A stretch of 64,000 nucleotides of DNA from an uncultured Parabacteroides sp. (GCA_944325345.1 CALUZV010000004.1:1-64000); one strand, 5' to 3'; shown: positions 29,041 to 38,516, counted from the first letter of the stretch. The notes: generated by a model not told the origin, from the letters alone. Made by a program: numbers and translations.

Positions 29041-31506
29041 TCAATTTCGTAGTTTGACACGCATAACAGTAATAGAATGAGGAGGAAAGACGTAAACAGG
29101 GTCTGACGACAAAGAGAAATATTTTTTTTGGCGGCGTGGACAAACAGCGTCAGGCCGAGCCAGCGTGTTCCGGGAATCGGGAAGGGCGGCGAGCTGCTCG
29201 ACGACCACCTCGTCTTGAATCTCCGCGCCCTCGATATGGAAGGCCGTCTTTTCCTCGTGCCAAGTCGTATTGACTACTTTCAGCACAAGCTCGCGGTTCA
29301 ACGTATCGAGCGTGGCGACGGAGAGCAACGAAGGAATCGCGTTCAACGAAACCTCGAAGAGCGGCGTCCCGTCTATCTCGCACCGGATTTCCGACTCGGC
29401 GCACGAGATACGAAGGTCGTACCACTGGTTGTTCTTTATAGGAAAAGGGCGGGCCGAAGCCAGGGAATCGCGGACATTCCCCGATTGATGGAAGAGCGTG
29501 CTCCGTCCCTCGCGCCCGATAGTGAGGCCGATGTAATCGCGACCCAAATCCGTCCGCCCGTTATGGCGCACCTGGAATTCGATAGGTCCGCTACCTTTCG
29601 TCCGACGGAAACGGGCGGAGAAAGTATAATCGTAAGCCGAGGAATCACCCAGCAGGATATGGTTCCAACGGTTGGGAACGGGAACAAGCCGCCCCTCGCC
29701 TACCGACCAATCGCCGCTCAAGATGCGTGCCGACGCGGGTGCGGAGCCGTCGATGCGTACATGTTCAAGGTCGTAAGCGTTGTCGAACATGTAAATGCCG
29801 ACACCGCCGAAGGTAACGGCAGGACGCGCGTAGCTCCGGGTCTCCGACTTCAGCACATAATCTCCCCGGTTCTCCGCGAACAGCCTATACATATAATAAG
29901 AAGGAGACAGGACGAGCCGCGCGTTGTCGAAGCCGATAGCCGGCACATATTCCTCCGTATAACGCAAGTTTCCCAACAAAGGCGCGTAGGCCAGCCGCCG
30001 GAGCGATTCCGGATTCCGCTCGACCCCAATCAGGAAAGCCGCCTCCGCCAACGCCGCCTCCATCGTCCCGCTCACCGGCCGGCCGACATAACCGAAAGCA
30101 CCGGCAAACAACGCTCCGGCTCGGCGCAAGTCGCGGGTCGGCGTGTAGCGGTCGGTATTGGGGAAATAGAAAGAGCTGCCGGCATTCAGCGGCGTGTCCG
30201 ACCAGTCGCTGCGGCTCCGCTTCGCGACGACAGCATTGCTGATGACCGTAACTTCAGGATAGCGTTCGCGGATGGCCTGATCGAAAAGGCGGTAGCGTTT
30301 CGTATATTCATGTCCGTAATTCTCGCTGCCAATCTCGATAAACTTCAGTCCGAAGGGTTCGGGATGTCCGTTGGCGGCACGCATGGCTCCGAAAGTGGAG
30401 TCGGCAGGTTCGTTGGCGTATGCAAGGGCATCGAGGGCATCTTGCACCAGTTTGCCCATCGCCGTAATATCTTCGTAGCGGGGACGGCGCGACTGGCTGG
30501 TTACGCCGCTATTGATGACATAGACCGGTTCGGCTCCGACATCCTCGCAAAACTGGAGGAACTCGTGGTAGCCCATACCGTTGGTCGAACCGTAAGCCCA
30601 GACATTCCAGAATTGGCGGCGGTTTTCCACCGGACCGATGGTCTCGTGCCAAATCGGATAGGTTCCCGCCGTATAACCTTCGACAAAACTGCCGCCGGGA
30701 AAGCGGACGAAGCGCGGATGAAGCGCGGCTATCGCCTCCGCCAAATCCGGACGGACGCCATTCGCCCTCCCCTTCCACGTATCAACGGGCATCAGCGAGA
30801 CGGCATCAATCCAGCAGGTCTGCGAACTATCGGACGAAATCGTCAGGACGGCGCGGTCGGCATCAGCCGTTGCCGTAAACGTATGCTGGAGCTTCTGCCA
30901 CTGGTAGAAAGGCATGATGGAAAAACGGTCGCTCACGGGATGCGCCAGCGAATCCTCCAGCGCCACGTGCAGGCGGCAGGGATACGCCGAAGCACTTTTC
31001 ACATAGAACGAGAAACGGTATTGCTGCCCCTTGCGAATGGCCATGCCCCCGAAACCCTCGGCTTTCACGCCGCCACGTCCCCGCAGGGAATCAGCCCCGA
31101 TGGTGAGCAGAAGCGAGCGACGGTTCCGTTCGTTGATGCGCTCGGCAGCATCCAAGGCAAAATAGGTCGTGGCAGATAGGGATTTCCATCCGGGGATGGA
31201 ATCAGGACGCAGGAAAGGGATGCGGTAGCCATTCGGCGTAATCAGCTCGTTCGTGCGGCGGTCGTAGGGACAGTTCAGCGGCGGGACATTCGCCTCGAAA
31301 CTCCCGTTCAGCACCATCTCGGCATAGAGGCCACCGTCGATGGCATGGTTTATCTCTTCGAGCGTAACGCCGTAAAGCTCCTGATTGACCGGGAACTTCA
31401 TTCCCTCCAAATCAATCGATATCGAAGAGGTTGCCGGCGTGTCGGGGAGACAAGACGAGAGGAAAAGGAGAAAAAAAAGGATGATATGCGTTATTGCCGT
31501 CTTCAT
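29041..31506 (-). CDS. GH51 alpha-L-arabinofuranosidase, lipoprotein
   Basis: An 821-aa protein with a lipoprotein signal (LFLSSC, Cys19). GH51 traits include ELYGVTLEEINHAIDGGLYAE near the N-terminus, RFPGGSFVEGY in the barrel, and the acid/base segment IEIGSENYGHEY. A carbohydrate-binding-like domain (about residues 100-240) precedes the barrel, and a laminin-G/concanavalin-like domain (about 590-710) follows before the usual C-terminal beta domain. It should release arabinofuranose from arabinan or arabinoxylan side chains outside the inner membrane. It is upstream of susC on the same strand, separated by 265 bp, so a shared arabinose-containing substrate is plausible but unproven. Confidence 0.88.
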   Translation of the reverse strand: MKTAITHIILFFLLFLSSCLPDTPATSSISIDLEGMKFPVNQELYGVTLEEINHAIDGGLYAEMVLNGSFEANVPPLNCPYDRRTNELITPNGYRIPFLRPDSIPGWKSLSATTYFALDAAERINERNRRSLLLTIGADSLRGRGGVKAEGFGGMAIRKGQQYRFSFYVKSASAYPCRLHVALEDSLAHPVSDRFSIMPFYQWQKLQHTFTATADADRAVLTISSDSSQTCWIDAVSLMPVDTWKGRANGVRPDLAEAIAALHPRFVRFPGGSFVEGYTAGTYPIWHETIGPVENRRQFWNVWAYGSTNGMGYHEFLQFCEDVGAEPVYVINSGVTSQSRRPRYEDITAMGKLVQDALDALAYANEPADSTFGAMRAANGHPEPFGLKFIEIGSENYGHEYTKRYRLFDQAIRERYPEVTVISNAVVAKRSRSDWSDTPLNAGSSFYFPNTDRYTPTRDLRRAGALFAGAFGYVGRPVSGTMEAALAEAAFLIGVERNPESLRRLAYAPLLGNLRYTEEYVPAIGFDNARLVLSPSYYMYRLFAENRGDYVLKSETRSYARPAVTFGGVGIYMFDNAYDLEHVRIDGSAPASARILSGDWSVGEGRLVPVPNRWNHILLGDSSAYDYTFSARFRRTKGSGPIEFQVRHNGRTDLGRDYIGLTIGREGRSTLFHQSGNVRDSLASARPFPIKNNQWYDLRISCAESEIRCEIDGTPLFEVSLNAIPSLLSVATLDTLNRELVLKVVNTTWHEEKTAFHIEGAEIQDEVVVEQLAALPDSRNTLARPDAVCPRRQKKYFSLSSDPVYVFPPHSITVMRVKLRN

Positions 31507-31524
31507 ATTGCTGTCTTTGGAGGG

Positions 31525-31533
31525 GCAAAAGTA
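31525..31533 (-). promoter_or_regulatory. GH51 -7 element
   Basis: TACTTTTGC on the minus strand, 19 bp upstream of the GH51 start codon; a clear -33 element was not found. Confidence 0.5.
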
Positions 31534-31577
31534 AGAAAAAATATAGTTGGTTGGGTAGGAAGGAGGTGTTTACTGCG

Positions 31578-31787
31578 GTAAACATCGTGTCCGAACGGTC
31601 GGAAGGGGTTGCTACGCGCGTAAAAACCGTTTCCAATCGTTCGGACGAGGTTGCGACGCGCGTAAAAACCATTTCCAAACGGTTGGACGAGGTTGCGACG
31701 CGCGTAAAAATCGTTTCCGAACGGTTGGACGAGGTTGCAACGCGCGTAAAAATCATTTCCAAACGGTTGGGAAGGGTTGCTGCAATG
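31578..31787. repeat. Array C: five 42-bp tandem repeats
   Basis: Units start GTAAA at 31578, 31620, 31662, 31704 and 31746, exactly 42 bp apart. They share the core TTTCCAAACGGTTGGACGAG and end GACGCGC. Each holds a TCCAA-ACGG-TTGGA dyad or close variant. The frame stays open in both directions, giving 14-residue protein repeats that are probably incidental. Confidence 0.9.
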
Positions 31788-31814
31788 CAGACATTGATTT
31801 CGGGCGAACCCGCA

Positions 31815-32100
31815 TATGTTTAGCCCGGCAATTTATTGCCGGGATCGACGGCCCCGCCTCTCCTCCGGGTTTTAACCCCATATCCAAAGGTGGGTTAAAA
31901 CCCCATATATGAGGGGAAAACCTAACCCCGGCATTAAAATGCCGGGCTAAACATATCCCTGATACACATTGTCCGATATGTTTAGCCCGGCACTTCAGTG
32001 CCGGGGTTACCGCCCTCTCAAAAACAATCCAAACCGGGTTTAAACCCGGTTTGGAGAAATAAAGGGGATTCCATTCCCGGCAATAAATTGCCGGGCTAAA
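31815..32100. repeat. REP-like palindrome cluster 1
   Basis: Four 20-bp palindromes of the form CCCGGCA(n)TGCCGGG lie at 31824-31843, 31927-31946, 31986-32005 and 32076-32095, most joined to GTTTAG or CTAAAC. A perfect 26-bp palindrome occupies 32029-32054, and a TTAAAACCCCATAT-type repeat lies at 31867-31910. They fill the gap between the GH51 promoter side and the HMA gene. The pattern resembles REP elements mobilised by REP-associated transposases. Confidence 0.8.
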
Positions 32101-32143
32101 CATGACAGGATGATTCCACCCGTCCACAGAAGCCCTCCCGTTC

Positions 32144-32350
32144 CTACTCTTCCAGCAGAGCGGCTTTCAACCCGGCTTCCTTCACGGCGGCGATAACGAC
32201 CTCCGCCGGGACATCCGCCTTCACGGTCAGAACCTTGTTGGGCGACGACAAATCGACCGACCAATCACCTGCGTCCACGATGCCCTCGAGCTTCGAGCTG
32301 ATGGCGGCGACGCAACCATTGCATTTTGCATTTGTTTTAAACTTCATCAT
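32144..32350 (-). CDS. copZ: HMA-domain copper chaperone, CopZ-like
   Basis: A 68-aa heavy-metal-associated domain starting MMKFKTNAKCNGCVAA; the metal-binding pair is the CNGC motif. The fold fits a beta-alpha-beta-beta-alpha-beta HMA unit with no membrane span, so it should carry Cu(I) in the cytosol. Known partners are copper ATPases, and a CopA-type gene lies upstream on the same strand with a REP cluster between them. A start one codon later is equally possible. Confidence 0.8.
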   Translation of the reverse strand: MMKFKTNAKCNGCVAAISSKLEGIVDAGDWSVDLSSPNKVLTVKADVPAEVVIAAVKEAGLKAALLEE

Positions 32351-32381
32351 TTTAGTTGTTATTTTAGTTAGACTTTTCAGA

Positions 32382-32545
32382 CCCGGCACTTCAGTGCCGG
32401 GCTATGCATAACCCGGCGATTCATCGCCGGGACATCCAATGATTCTCTCTATATTAATCGTTTGGGGTTTAAACCCCAAACGATTGTATATTTGCCCATT
32501 CGCAATCCCGGCACTGAAGTGCCGGGCTATACATGACGCCGGGCT
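32382..32545. repeat. REP-like palindrome cluster 2
   Basis: CCCGGC-type palindromes occur at 32382-32401, 32412-32431 and 32507-32526, plus a half copy GCCGGGCTATGCAT (32538-32551) that enters the end of copA. A perfect 24-bp palindrome, CGTTTGGGGTTT and its complement, lies at 32459-32482. The cluster separates copA from the HMA gene. Confidence 0.8.
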
Positions 32546-34757
32546 ATGCATGGCTCCATTTCAATCGCAAACTATTCGTTACCACCGATACCGAACTGAA
32601 GGCCATCGCCGCACTCGCTATCATCGGATTCATCAACCATTCGCAAACCGGATAGAGGATGCCCGCCGCCAGCGGGATGCCTATTACATTATATATAAAT
32701 GCCCAGAAAAGATTCTGGTGAATCGAGCGGACCGTCCGGCGGGAAAGGCGGATGGCTTCGGGGATGGACAGCAAGTCGGAGGTGATGAGCGTAACCATGG
32801 CGACATCCATCGCCACGTCCGTTCCCCGCCCCATCGCGATGCTGACATCGGCACGCGCCAAGGCCGGGGAGTCGTTGATACCGTCGCCGACCATCGCCAC
32901 GCGGCGACCCGCCTTTTGCAGGGCGACGATATATTCCTCCTTGTCCGAAGGTAGGGTTTGCGCTTTCCAATGACGGATGCCTGCTTCGTCGGCGATTTGT
33001 TTGGCCGGACGCTCGGCATCGCCCGTCAGGAGATGCACTTCGATGCCCGCCTCGTGCAGTTGGGCAACAGCCTGAGTCGAAGTCTGCTTCAGACGGTCGG
33101 AAATGGCAAAGAGAACCAACACCTCCGCGCCACGGCCGAAGAAGACGACGCTGTAGCCGGCACTCTCCCACTTATCCAAGGCAAGGCGGGCTGCGTCGGG
33201 CAATACTGCTCCGAAATCGTCGAGGAAGGCGCGGCTTCCCACCCAATAGGTTGTATCATCGAAGGTAAATTGGATGCCCCGGCCGGTGATGCTTTCAAAC
33301 GTGCCGCCCTGGATAGCCGAGGGATGCATCGGTTCGATATATTCCGTTAGAGCTGAAGCCAGCGGATGTTCGGAACGGTGCTCGGCGGCGTAGAGGATGC
33401 TGAGGAGAGAAGGGTCGAAGATCTGTTTGTCCCACCAGGTATCCAGCACCTTGGGCTTGCCTTCGGTCAGCGTACCCGTTTTATCAAAGACGATGGTATC
33501 GATATGGCACAAGTTCTCCAAGGCCGAAGCGTCGCGGATAAGAATGTGTTGCTCCGCGCCCTTGCCGATACCCACCATCAGAGCCGTCGGCGTCGCCAAG
33601 CCCAACGCACAAGGACAAGCAATCACCAAGACAGAAACCGCCGAGAGCAGAGCGTAAGAGAACATCGCCGTCCCGCCCACGACCAGCCACACGACAAACG
33701 TCAGCAACGCAATGCCGACCACCACGGGGACGAAGATGGCACTGACTTTATCGACGATACGCTGCACCGGAGCCTTGCTGCCCTGCGCCTCTTGCACGCG
33801 GCGGACGATTTGCGCCAATACGGTTGCCTTGCCTACATTCGTCGCTTCCATCTGGAAGGAACCCGTCTGGTTAATTGTACCTGCAAGAACGCGGGAGCCG
33901 ACGGGCTTTTCGACCGGAAGCGATTCGCCGGTCAGCATACTCTCGTCCACGGAAGAAAAACCCTCCGAGACAACACCATCGACCGGAATTTGTTCGCCCG
34001 GACGGACAATCACGATATCGCCGACACGGAGGAAAGCGATTGGGACATCTTCCTCGAAGCCGTCCTTCAGTTGATGGGCAGTCTTGGGCTGCAAGTTCAT
34101 TAAGCTGCGGATGGCAGACGAGGTGCTCTGCTTGGCACGAGCCTCCAACAGTTTGCCCAACAAGACGAAAGAGATAATCATGCCTGAAGCCTCGTAATAA
34201 ACATGGGGCTGCAAGCCGCGCTCCAGCCAGAAGTCCGGGCAGACGGTATTAAATACGCTAAAGAGGAACGAGATGAGCGTACTGAGCGCCACCAACGTAT
34301 CCATATTCGCGCTCCCCTGGACGGCATGACGCCAACCATTCACATAGAATGCGCGGCCAAAGCAGAGCATCACGGCCAGAGCCAAGCCCATCAGCAACCA
34401 ATTCATATACGGCACATCGAGATGCATCATGCTGAGGACAGAAAGGGGAACCGAAACGACCCACGCCCCAATGGTATTGTTGCGCATCCGGAGATAAGCC
34501 TCGCGCTCCTTCTGCATCTGGATAGCGACAGGGTCTTCCTCCTCTATCACCAAATCATATCCGCCGTGGCGGACGGCCTGCTGCATTGCCTCGACCGAAA
34601 GCTGCTGCGGGTCGAAGGTTACGGTCAGAAGATTCGCCGCCAAGTTCACATTCGCCTCTTGGACGCCCGGCAAGCCACGGACAATCTTCTCGACATTGCC
34701 GGCACATACGGCACACGTCATATCTAAAACAGGAATACTCTTTGTCTCCATCATCAT
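32544..34757 (-). CDS. copA: Cu(I)-exporting P-type ATPase, CopA-like
   Basis: A 737-aa P1B-type ATPase. One N-terminal HMA domain with CAVC (about residues 15-18) is followed by eight membrane spans. [16 protein letters not shown] is the ion pathway motif of copper pumps, [11 protein letters not shown] holds the phosphorylated Asp, [15 protein letters not shown] is the hinge motif, and [12 protein letters not shown] is the copper-specific last helix. It should export Cu+ from the cytosol. It follows the Fur-family gene by 35 bp. Its last codons and stop (Ser-His-Ala-stop) are formed by REP-like sequence. Confidence 0.93.
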   Translation of the reverse strand: MMMETKSIPVLDMTCAVCAGNVEKIVRGLPGVQEANVNLAANLLTVTFDPQQLSVEAMQQAVRHGGYDLVIEEEDPVAIQMQKEREAYLRMRNNTIGAWVVSVPLSVLSMMHLDVPYMNWLLMGLALAVMLCFGRAFYVNGWRHAVQGSANMDTLVALSTLISFLFSVFNTVCPDFWLERGLQPHVYYEASGMIISFVLLGKLLEARAKQSTSSAIRSLMNLQPKTAHQLKDGFEEDVPIAFLRVGDIVIVRPGEQIPVDGVVSEGFSSVDESMLTGESLPVEKPVGSRVLAGTINQTGSFQMEATNVGKATVLAQIVRRVQEAQGSKAPVQRIVDKVSAIFVPVVVGIALLTFVVWLVVGGTAMFSYALLSAVSVLVIACPCALGLATPTALMVGIGKGAEQHILIRDASALENLCHIDTIVFDKTGTLTEGKPKVLDTWWDKQIFDPSLLSILYAAEHRSEHPLASALTEYIEPMHPSAIQGGTFESITGRGIQFTFDDTTYWVGSRAFLDDFGAVLPDAARLALDKWESAGYSVVFFGRGAEVLVLFAISDRLKQTSTQAVAQLHEAGIEVHLLTGDAERPAKQIADEAGIRHWKAQTLPSDKEEYIVALQKAGRRVAMVGDGINDSPALARADVSIAMGRGTDVAMDVAMVTLITSDLLSIPEAIRLSRRTVRSIHQNLFWAFIYNVIGIPLAAGILYPVCEWLMNPMIASAAMAFSSVSVVTNSLRLKWSHA

Positions 34758-34792
34758 CTATTATCTCCTAATAAATTATCAATTCTCCATTG

Positions 34793-35218
34793 TCAATTGT
34801 CAATTCCCCTACATTCCGGGCAAATCCCCCGCACCACATAGTTCACGCTGCTCACGCTAAATCCCTCTGGAAGTTTCACCAACGGCGCAGGAAGTCCCGT
34901 CAGGCAAAACGTCTTGTGGCAATGCTCGCAATAGAAATGGGTATGCAACTCATTCGCCTCGCAATGGCAATCGTCGGAGCAGACGGCATACTTCAACATT
35001 CCGCTCCCGTCGGCAATGCCATGTATCAGGTGATGGGAAAGGAAAAGCATCACCGTGCGGAAGATGGAAGATTTATCGACCGTCTCGAGCGTGCCTTCCA
35101 ATTCAGGGAGCGAGACGGCATGATCCGAGTCCAGCATCGCCTTCAATATCAGCAGACGGATGGCTGTCGGCTTCACACCCCGCGCCTCCAACTTTTGGAT
35201 TAAATCGTCAGTCTTCAT
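34793..35218 (-). CDS. Fur-family metal-responsive repressor
   Basis: A 141-aa Fur/Zur/PerR-type protein: N-terminal winged helix with KPTAIRLLILKAML and SSIFRTVMLF, then a metal domain with HTHFYCEHCHKTFCL and a final CPEC, which gives the two CxxC pairs of a structural zinc site. It overlaps the upstream zinc-type ATPase by 11 bp and precedes copA, so it is part of the metal operon. A zinc sensor (Zur-like) fits the context, but the metal cannot be read from sequence. The palindromes at 37258-37341 are candidate operators. Confidence 0.85.
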   Translation of the reverse strand: MKTDDLIQKLEARGVKPTAIRLLILKAMLDSDHAVSLPELEGTLETVDKSSIFRTVMLFLSHHLIHGIADGSGMLKYAVCSDDCHCEANELHTHFYCEHCHKTFCLTGLPAPLVKLPEGFSVSSVNYVVRGICPECRGIDN

Positions 35219-37193
35219 GATGTATTCTCAGTTTCATCGTATTCAACACTGCAAGCAAAGCCACGCCGACATCGGCAAACACCGCCTCCCAAAGCGTCGC
35301 CACGCCACAAAAGCCCAGGAGCAAGACCAAGAGCTTCGTCCCCAAAGCCAAGACCACATTCGCCCAGACAACCCGCCGCGTGCGCCGTCCCATCCGGATG
35401 GCATCGGCTATGCGGGAAAGGGAATCGGTCTGGAGGACGACATCGGCGCTCTCGATAGCCGCATCGCTTCCCAAGCCGCCCATCGCCAGACCGACATCGC
35501 TCAAGGCCAAGGCAGGAGCATCGTTCATTCCGTCGCCGACGAAAGCGGCGTGCACCTTGGGCGAGTGTTTCAAGTCCCCGATGTGCCGGAGCTTGTCTTC
35601 GGGCAGCAGGTCGCCGAATGCCTCGGTAATGCCCACTTGAGCGGCAAAGGTACGGACAATCTCTTGCTTATCGCCCGAAAGTACTTGTATTTTTTCCATG
35701 CCAAGGGTACGGAGCCGGGCGATGGCTGAGGCGGCATCCGGCCGGAGCGCATCCGACAAGACGGCTACACCTTGGTATATCCCGTTGCAAGCCAAGGCGA
35801 CTATCGTTCCCTCCGGACGTTCGTCCAAAGGCGGAAGACCACGGACAGCGTTTTCTTCCAACAGACGGAAATTGCCGGCAAGGTATATCTTCTCCTCAAT
35901 TTTGCCCCGCAGACCGCGCCCCGGGATTTCCTCGACGGCAACGGCGGATGCCAAGGACAGTCCCGCTGCCCGGGCATAAGCCACCACCGCCTTGGCCACC
36001 GGATGGGAAGAGGCCTGCTCCAACTGCGCCATGACGTGCAGGAGTTGTTCGTCTGTGATGCCTGCCGCCGGAGAGAGGCGACGGATGGTAAAGACGCCTT
36101 CCGTCAGTGTTCCGGTCTTGTCGAAGACGACGGCATTGACCTGCGCTATGGCATCCAGTACGTTTCCGCCCTTGAAAAGAATACCGCGCCTCGAGGCGGC
36201 TCCGATCGCCGTAAAGTAGCTGAGCGGGATGCTGATGACTAAGGCGCACGGACAGGATATGACCAAAAACATCAAGGAGTTGTAGAACCATTGCCGCCCG
36301 TCGAACGCCCACGAGGGATTCATCTGGGCATATATCCAAGGGAGCAGGAAGGTCAGCAGAGCCAACAAGAACACAACCGGCGTATAGACACGGGCCATGC
36401 GGCGGATGAACAGCTCGGAGGCCGCCTTCCGCTTCGAGGCTTCTTCCACCAACGCCAAGACGCGGGCGAAGGTGCTCTGCTCGAAAACCGATGTTACCCG
36501 GATGCGGATGGCGCGGTCGGTTACAATCATCCCGGCCAGGACCTGACTGCCGCGGACTATCTTGCGCGGAACGCTTTCGCCGGTGAGCGAGGCTGTGTCG
36601 AACCAGGCAAACTCGTTTTCCAGCGTCCCGTCCAAGGGGATGCGGCCTCCGGGAGAAACTTCAATCGTCTCGCCCACGGCCACCTCGTGCGGCGCCACCT
36701 CTTCCGTTCCTCCTGCCCGGCAGACTCGGACACGCGAGGGACGGACATCGAGCAGCTGGCCAATGTTCTCTTTGGCCTTCCGCACGGCACGTTCCTGCAG
36801 CATCTCCCCTATCGAGTAGAAAAGCATCACCGCCACGCCCTCGGGATATTCTCCGATAGCCAATGCCCCGATAGAGGCAAGCTGCATGAGCGTGAACTCG
36901 TTGAAGAAGTCGCGATGCCGGAAACTCTCCCACGCCTCGTGCATCACGGGCAGGGCGACCAGCAGATAGGCCACCAAATACCACGCGATGCGCACCACCT
37001 CGTTGCCGAAGAGTCGCGCATCTTGCCAAACCAAAAGCATTCCCCCGACAAGCAAGGCGAAAGCTGCCGCGAGACGAATGTACAAAAACGTCTTATTCCC
37101 AGCCGTTGCCGTATGCGAATGAGCGCAACCGCAGCTGCATCCGGAGACCGAGGCGTGGCGATGTTCCTCCTGTTTATGTCCCTTACTATTCAT
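35208..37193 (-). CDS. Zn/Cd/Pb-type P1B ATPase, ZntA/CadA-like
   Basis: A 661-aa P1B-type ATPase. In place of an HMA domain it has a short His/Cys-rich tail (HKQEEHRHASVSGCSCGCAH), a likely metal-binding sensor. Other motifs are CPCALVISIPLSYFTAIG (zinc-group ion pathway), [11 protein letters not shown] and GDGMNDAPALALSDVGLAMG, and the DVGVALLAVLNTMKL C-terminal helix typical of Zn/Cd pumps. It should export divalent soft metals. It is the first gene of the operon zntA-like, Fur-family, copA, HMA, with a leader of about 220 nt carrying palindromes. Confidence 0.92.
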   Translation of the reverse strand: MNSKGHKQEEHRHASVSGCSCGCAHSHTATAGNKTFLYIRLAAAFALLVGGMLLVWQDARLFGNEVVRIAWYLVAYLLVALPVMHEAWESFRHRDFFNEFTLMQLASIGALAIGEYPEGVAVMLFYSIGEMLQERAVRKAKENIGQLLDVRPSRVRVCRAGGTEEVAPHEVAVGETIEVSPGGRIPLDGTLENEFAWFDTASLTGESVPRKIVRGSQVLAGMIVTDRAIRIRVTSVFEQSTFARVLALVEEASKRKAASELFIRRMARVYTPVVFLLALLTFLLPWIYAQMNPSWAFDGRQWFYNSLMFLVISCPCALVISIPLSYFTAIGAASRRGILFKGGNVLDAIAQVNAVVFDKTGTLTEGVFTIRRLSPAAGITDEQLLHVMAQLEQASSHPVAKAVVAYARAAGLSLASAVAVEEIPGRGLRGKIEEKIYLAGNFRLLEENAVRGLPPLDERPEGTIVALACNGIYQGVAVLSDALRPDAASAIARLRTLGMEKIQVLSGDKQEIVRTFAAQVGITEAFGDLLPEDKLRHIGDLKHSPKVHAAFVGDGMNDAPALALSDVGLAMGGLGSDAAIESADVVLQTDSLSRIADAIRMGRRTRRVVWANVVLALGTKLLVLLLGFCGVATLWEAVFADVGVALLAVLNTMKLRIHHED

Positions 37194-37257
37194 CGTTTCA
37201 TTCCTTTTATAGTTCGTTTCGTCGGACGTAAACTTCGCTTCCTGCCGAGAAATTCTT

Positions 37258-37341
37258 AAAACTAAGTCTTAGTTTATAAAAACTGAATCTTAGTTTTCAA
37301 AAACTAAACCTTTGTTTTTATAAACTAAGCTTTAGTTTTAA
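37258..37341. promoter_or_regulatory. Four 21-bp palindromic repeats in zinc ATPase leader
   Basis: Units AAAACTAAG-T-CTTAGTTT and variants follow each other at about 21-bp steps (near 37258, 37279, 37300 and 37321). Each is a near-perfect 18-19-bp palindrome, like the size of a Fur-family box, and the operon encodes a Fur-family regulator. They lie downstream of the -7 element at 37418-37425, so binding would block elongation, or the RNA would form hairpins. They may also belong to the helical-period repeat class seen elsewhere in the window. Confidence 0.6.
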
Positions 37342-37417
37342 GTTTAGGTCCGCACCTACGCAAGTATTCCTCAGACGCGGAGAAGTTTCCCTCCGACCTA
37401 TTCAACTTTTCAAGGGA

Positions 37418-37425
37418 CAAAAGTA
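37418..37425 (-). promoter_or_regulatory. -7 element of metal operon
   Basis: TACTTTTG on the minus strand, with TTGCA upstream at 37438-37442. The spacing is shorter than usual, so confidence is moderate. Confidence 0.45.
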
Positions 37426-37451
37426 GCCGATAAAACGTGCAACCGGATTGC

Positions 37452-37487
37452 AAAAAAAAAGCCGGGCTGAAAAATCAACCACGGCTC
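37452..37487 (-). terminator. Terminator of tdh
   Basis: On the minus strand AGCCGTGG and CCCGGCT arms are followed by a run of nine Ts, 36 bp after the tdh stop. Confidence 0.75.
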
Positions 37488-37522
37488 TCTTAAATTCAAA
37501 TATACATGTCAAAGAAAAATCC

Positions 37523-38482
37523 TTACTTGGCAGCGAATTTCTGCTTCAGCTTCTCCAGCATATCCTTCGTCATCGCATCCAAGTCGTACTCCGGTTTCCA
37601 GCCCCATTCCTCGCGGGCGCAAGTATCGTCGAGCGAGTTCGGCCACGACTCGGCAATCGCCTGGCGCAACGGGTCTACCTTGTATTCCATCTGGAAGTCC
37701 GGCATATACTTCTTGATATTGTTGTAAATGATTTCAGGGTCGAAGCTCATCGAAGCGATGTTGAACGAGTTGCGATGAACGAACTTCGTGGAGTCGGCCT
37801 CCATAATCTCGATAGCGGCGCGCAGACCGTCGGGCATATACATCATGTCCATAAACGTCCCGGCAGCAATCGGGCACTCGAACTTCTCGCCTTTCACGGC
37901 AGAGTAATAGATATCTACGGCATAGTCCGTCGTCCCACCACCCGGAGGCGTTACGTAAGAAATCAGACCCGGGAAGCGAACCGAGCGCGTATCCACACCG
38001 AAACGGATGAAATAGTAATCGCTCAGCAATTCGCCCGAAACCTTCGTTACGCCGTACATCGTGCGCGGGTTGCGGATCGTATCCTGCGGCGTCTTATCCT
38101 TCGGCGTATTGTTTCCGAAAACCCCGATGGAGCTCGGCGTGAAGACCGCGCAGTGCATCTCACGGGCAACTTCCAAGACATTGAACAAACCGCCCATACC
38201 AATCTTCCAAGCCAATTGGGGCTTAGCCTCGGCAACGGCGGAAAGCAAGGCGGCCAAGTTATAGACGGTATCGATGCGATAACGCGAAACCGTCTCGGCA
38301 ACCTGCTGCTCGTTGGTGATATCGACGATAGCCGAAGGGCCTGATTCCAGCAATTCGCCCTTGGGTTCAGCGCCCGGGATATAGCCGGCTACGACGTTTG
38401 CACCTCCGTAAATACCTCTCAACTTCATGGTTAACTCCGAACCAATCTGGCCCGTAGAACCGATAATTAATATATTCTTCAT
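37523..38482 (-). CDS. tdh: L-threonine 3-dehydrogenase, epimerase-type
   Basis: A 319-aa NAD-dependent extended SDR protein. The Rossmann motif is GSTGQIG (residues 8-14), the catalytic pair is Tyr143-x3-Lys147 (YGVTK), and Ser118 is in TPSSIG. It differs from the zinc alcohol-dehydrogenase type of E. coli Tdh; such SDR-type enzymes are known from Bacteroidota. It oxidises threonine to 2-amino-3-ketobutyrate. The next enzyme, Kbl, is encoded divergently 270 bp away, which supports this reading over a sugar epimerase. Confidence 0.87.
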   Translation of the reverse strand: MKNILIIGSTGQIGSELTMKLRGIYGGANVVAGYIPGAEPKGELLESGPSAIVDITNEQQVAETVSRYRIDTVYNLAALLSAVAEAKPQLAWKIGMGGLFNVLEVAREMHCAVFTPSSIGVFGNNTPKDKTPQDTIRNPRTMYGVTKVSGELLSDYYFIRFGVDTRSVRFPGLISYVTPPGGGTTDYAVDIYYSAVKGEKFECPIAAGTFMDMMYMPDGLRAAIEIMEADSTKFVHRNSFNIASMSFDPEIIYNNIKKYMPDFQMEYKVDPLRQAIAESWPNSLDDTCAREEWGWKPEYDLDAMTKDMLEKLKQKFAAK

Positions 38483-38516
38483 CGCTATTCAAACAGATTT
38501 AAGTTGTTTCGTACGG

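Noticed and set aside
29128..31179. 683-codon frame antisense to GH51
   Set aside because: The sense protein has complete GH51 features; the antisense one matches nothing recognisable.
34758..34792. CAATTCTCC/GTCAATTGTCAATTCC short repeat before copA as a regulatory site
   Set aside because: Only 35 bp of low-complexity sequence between two co-directional genes; no clear dyad or promoter.
37448..38344. 298-codon plus-strand frame over tdh
   Set aside because: Antisense to an SDR gene with intact cofactor and catalytic motifs.
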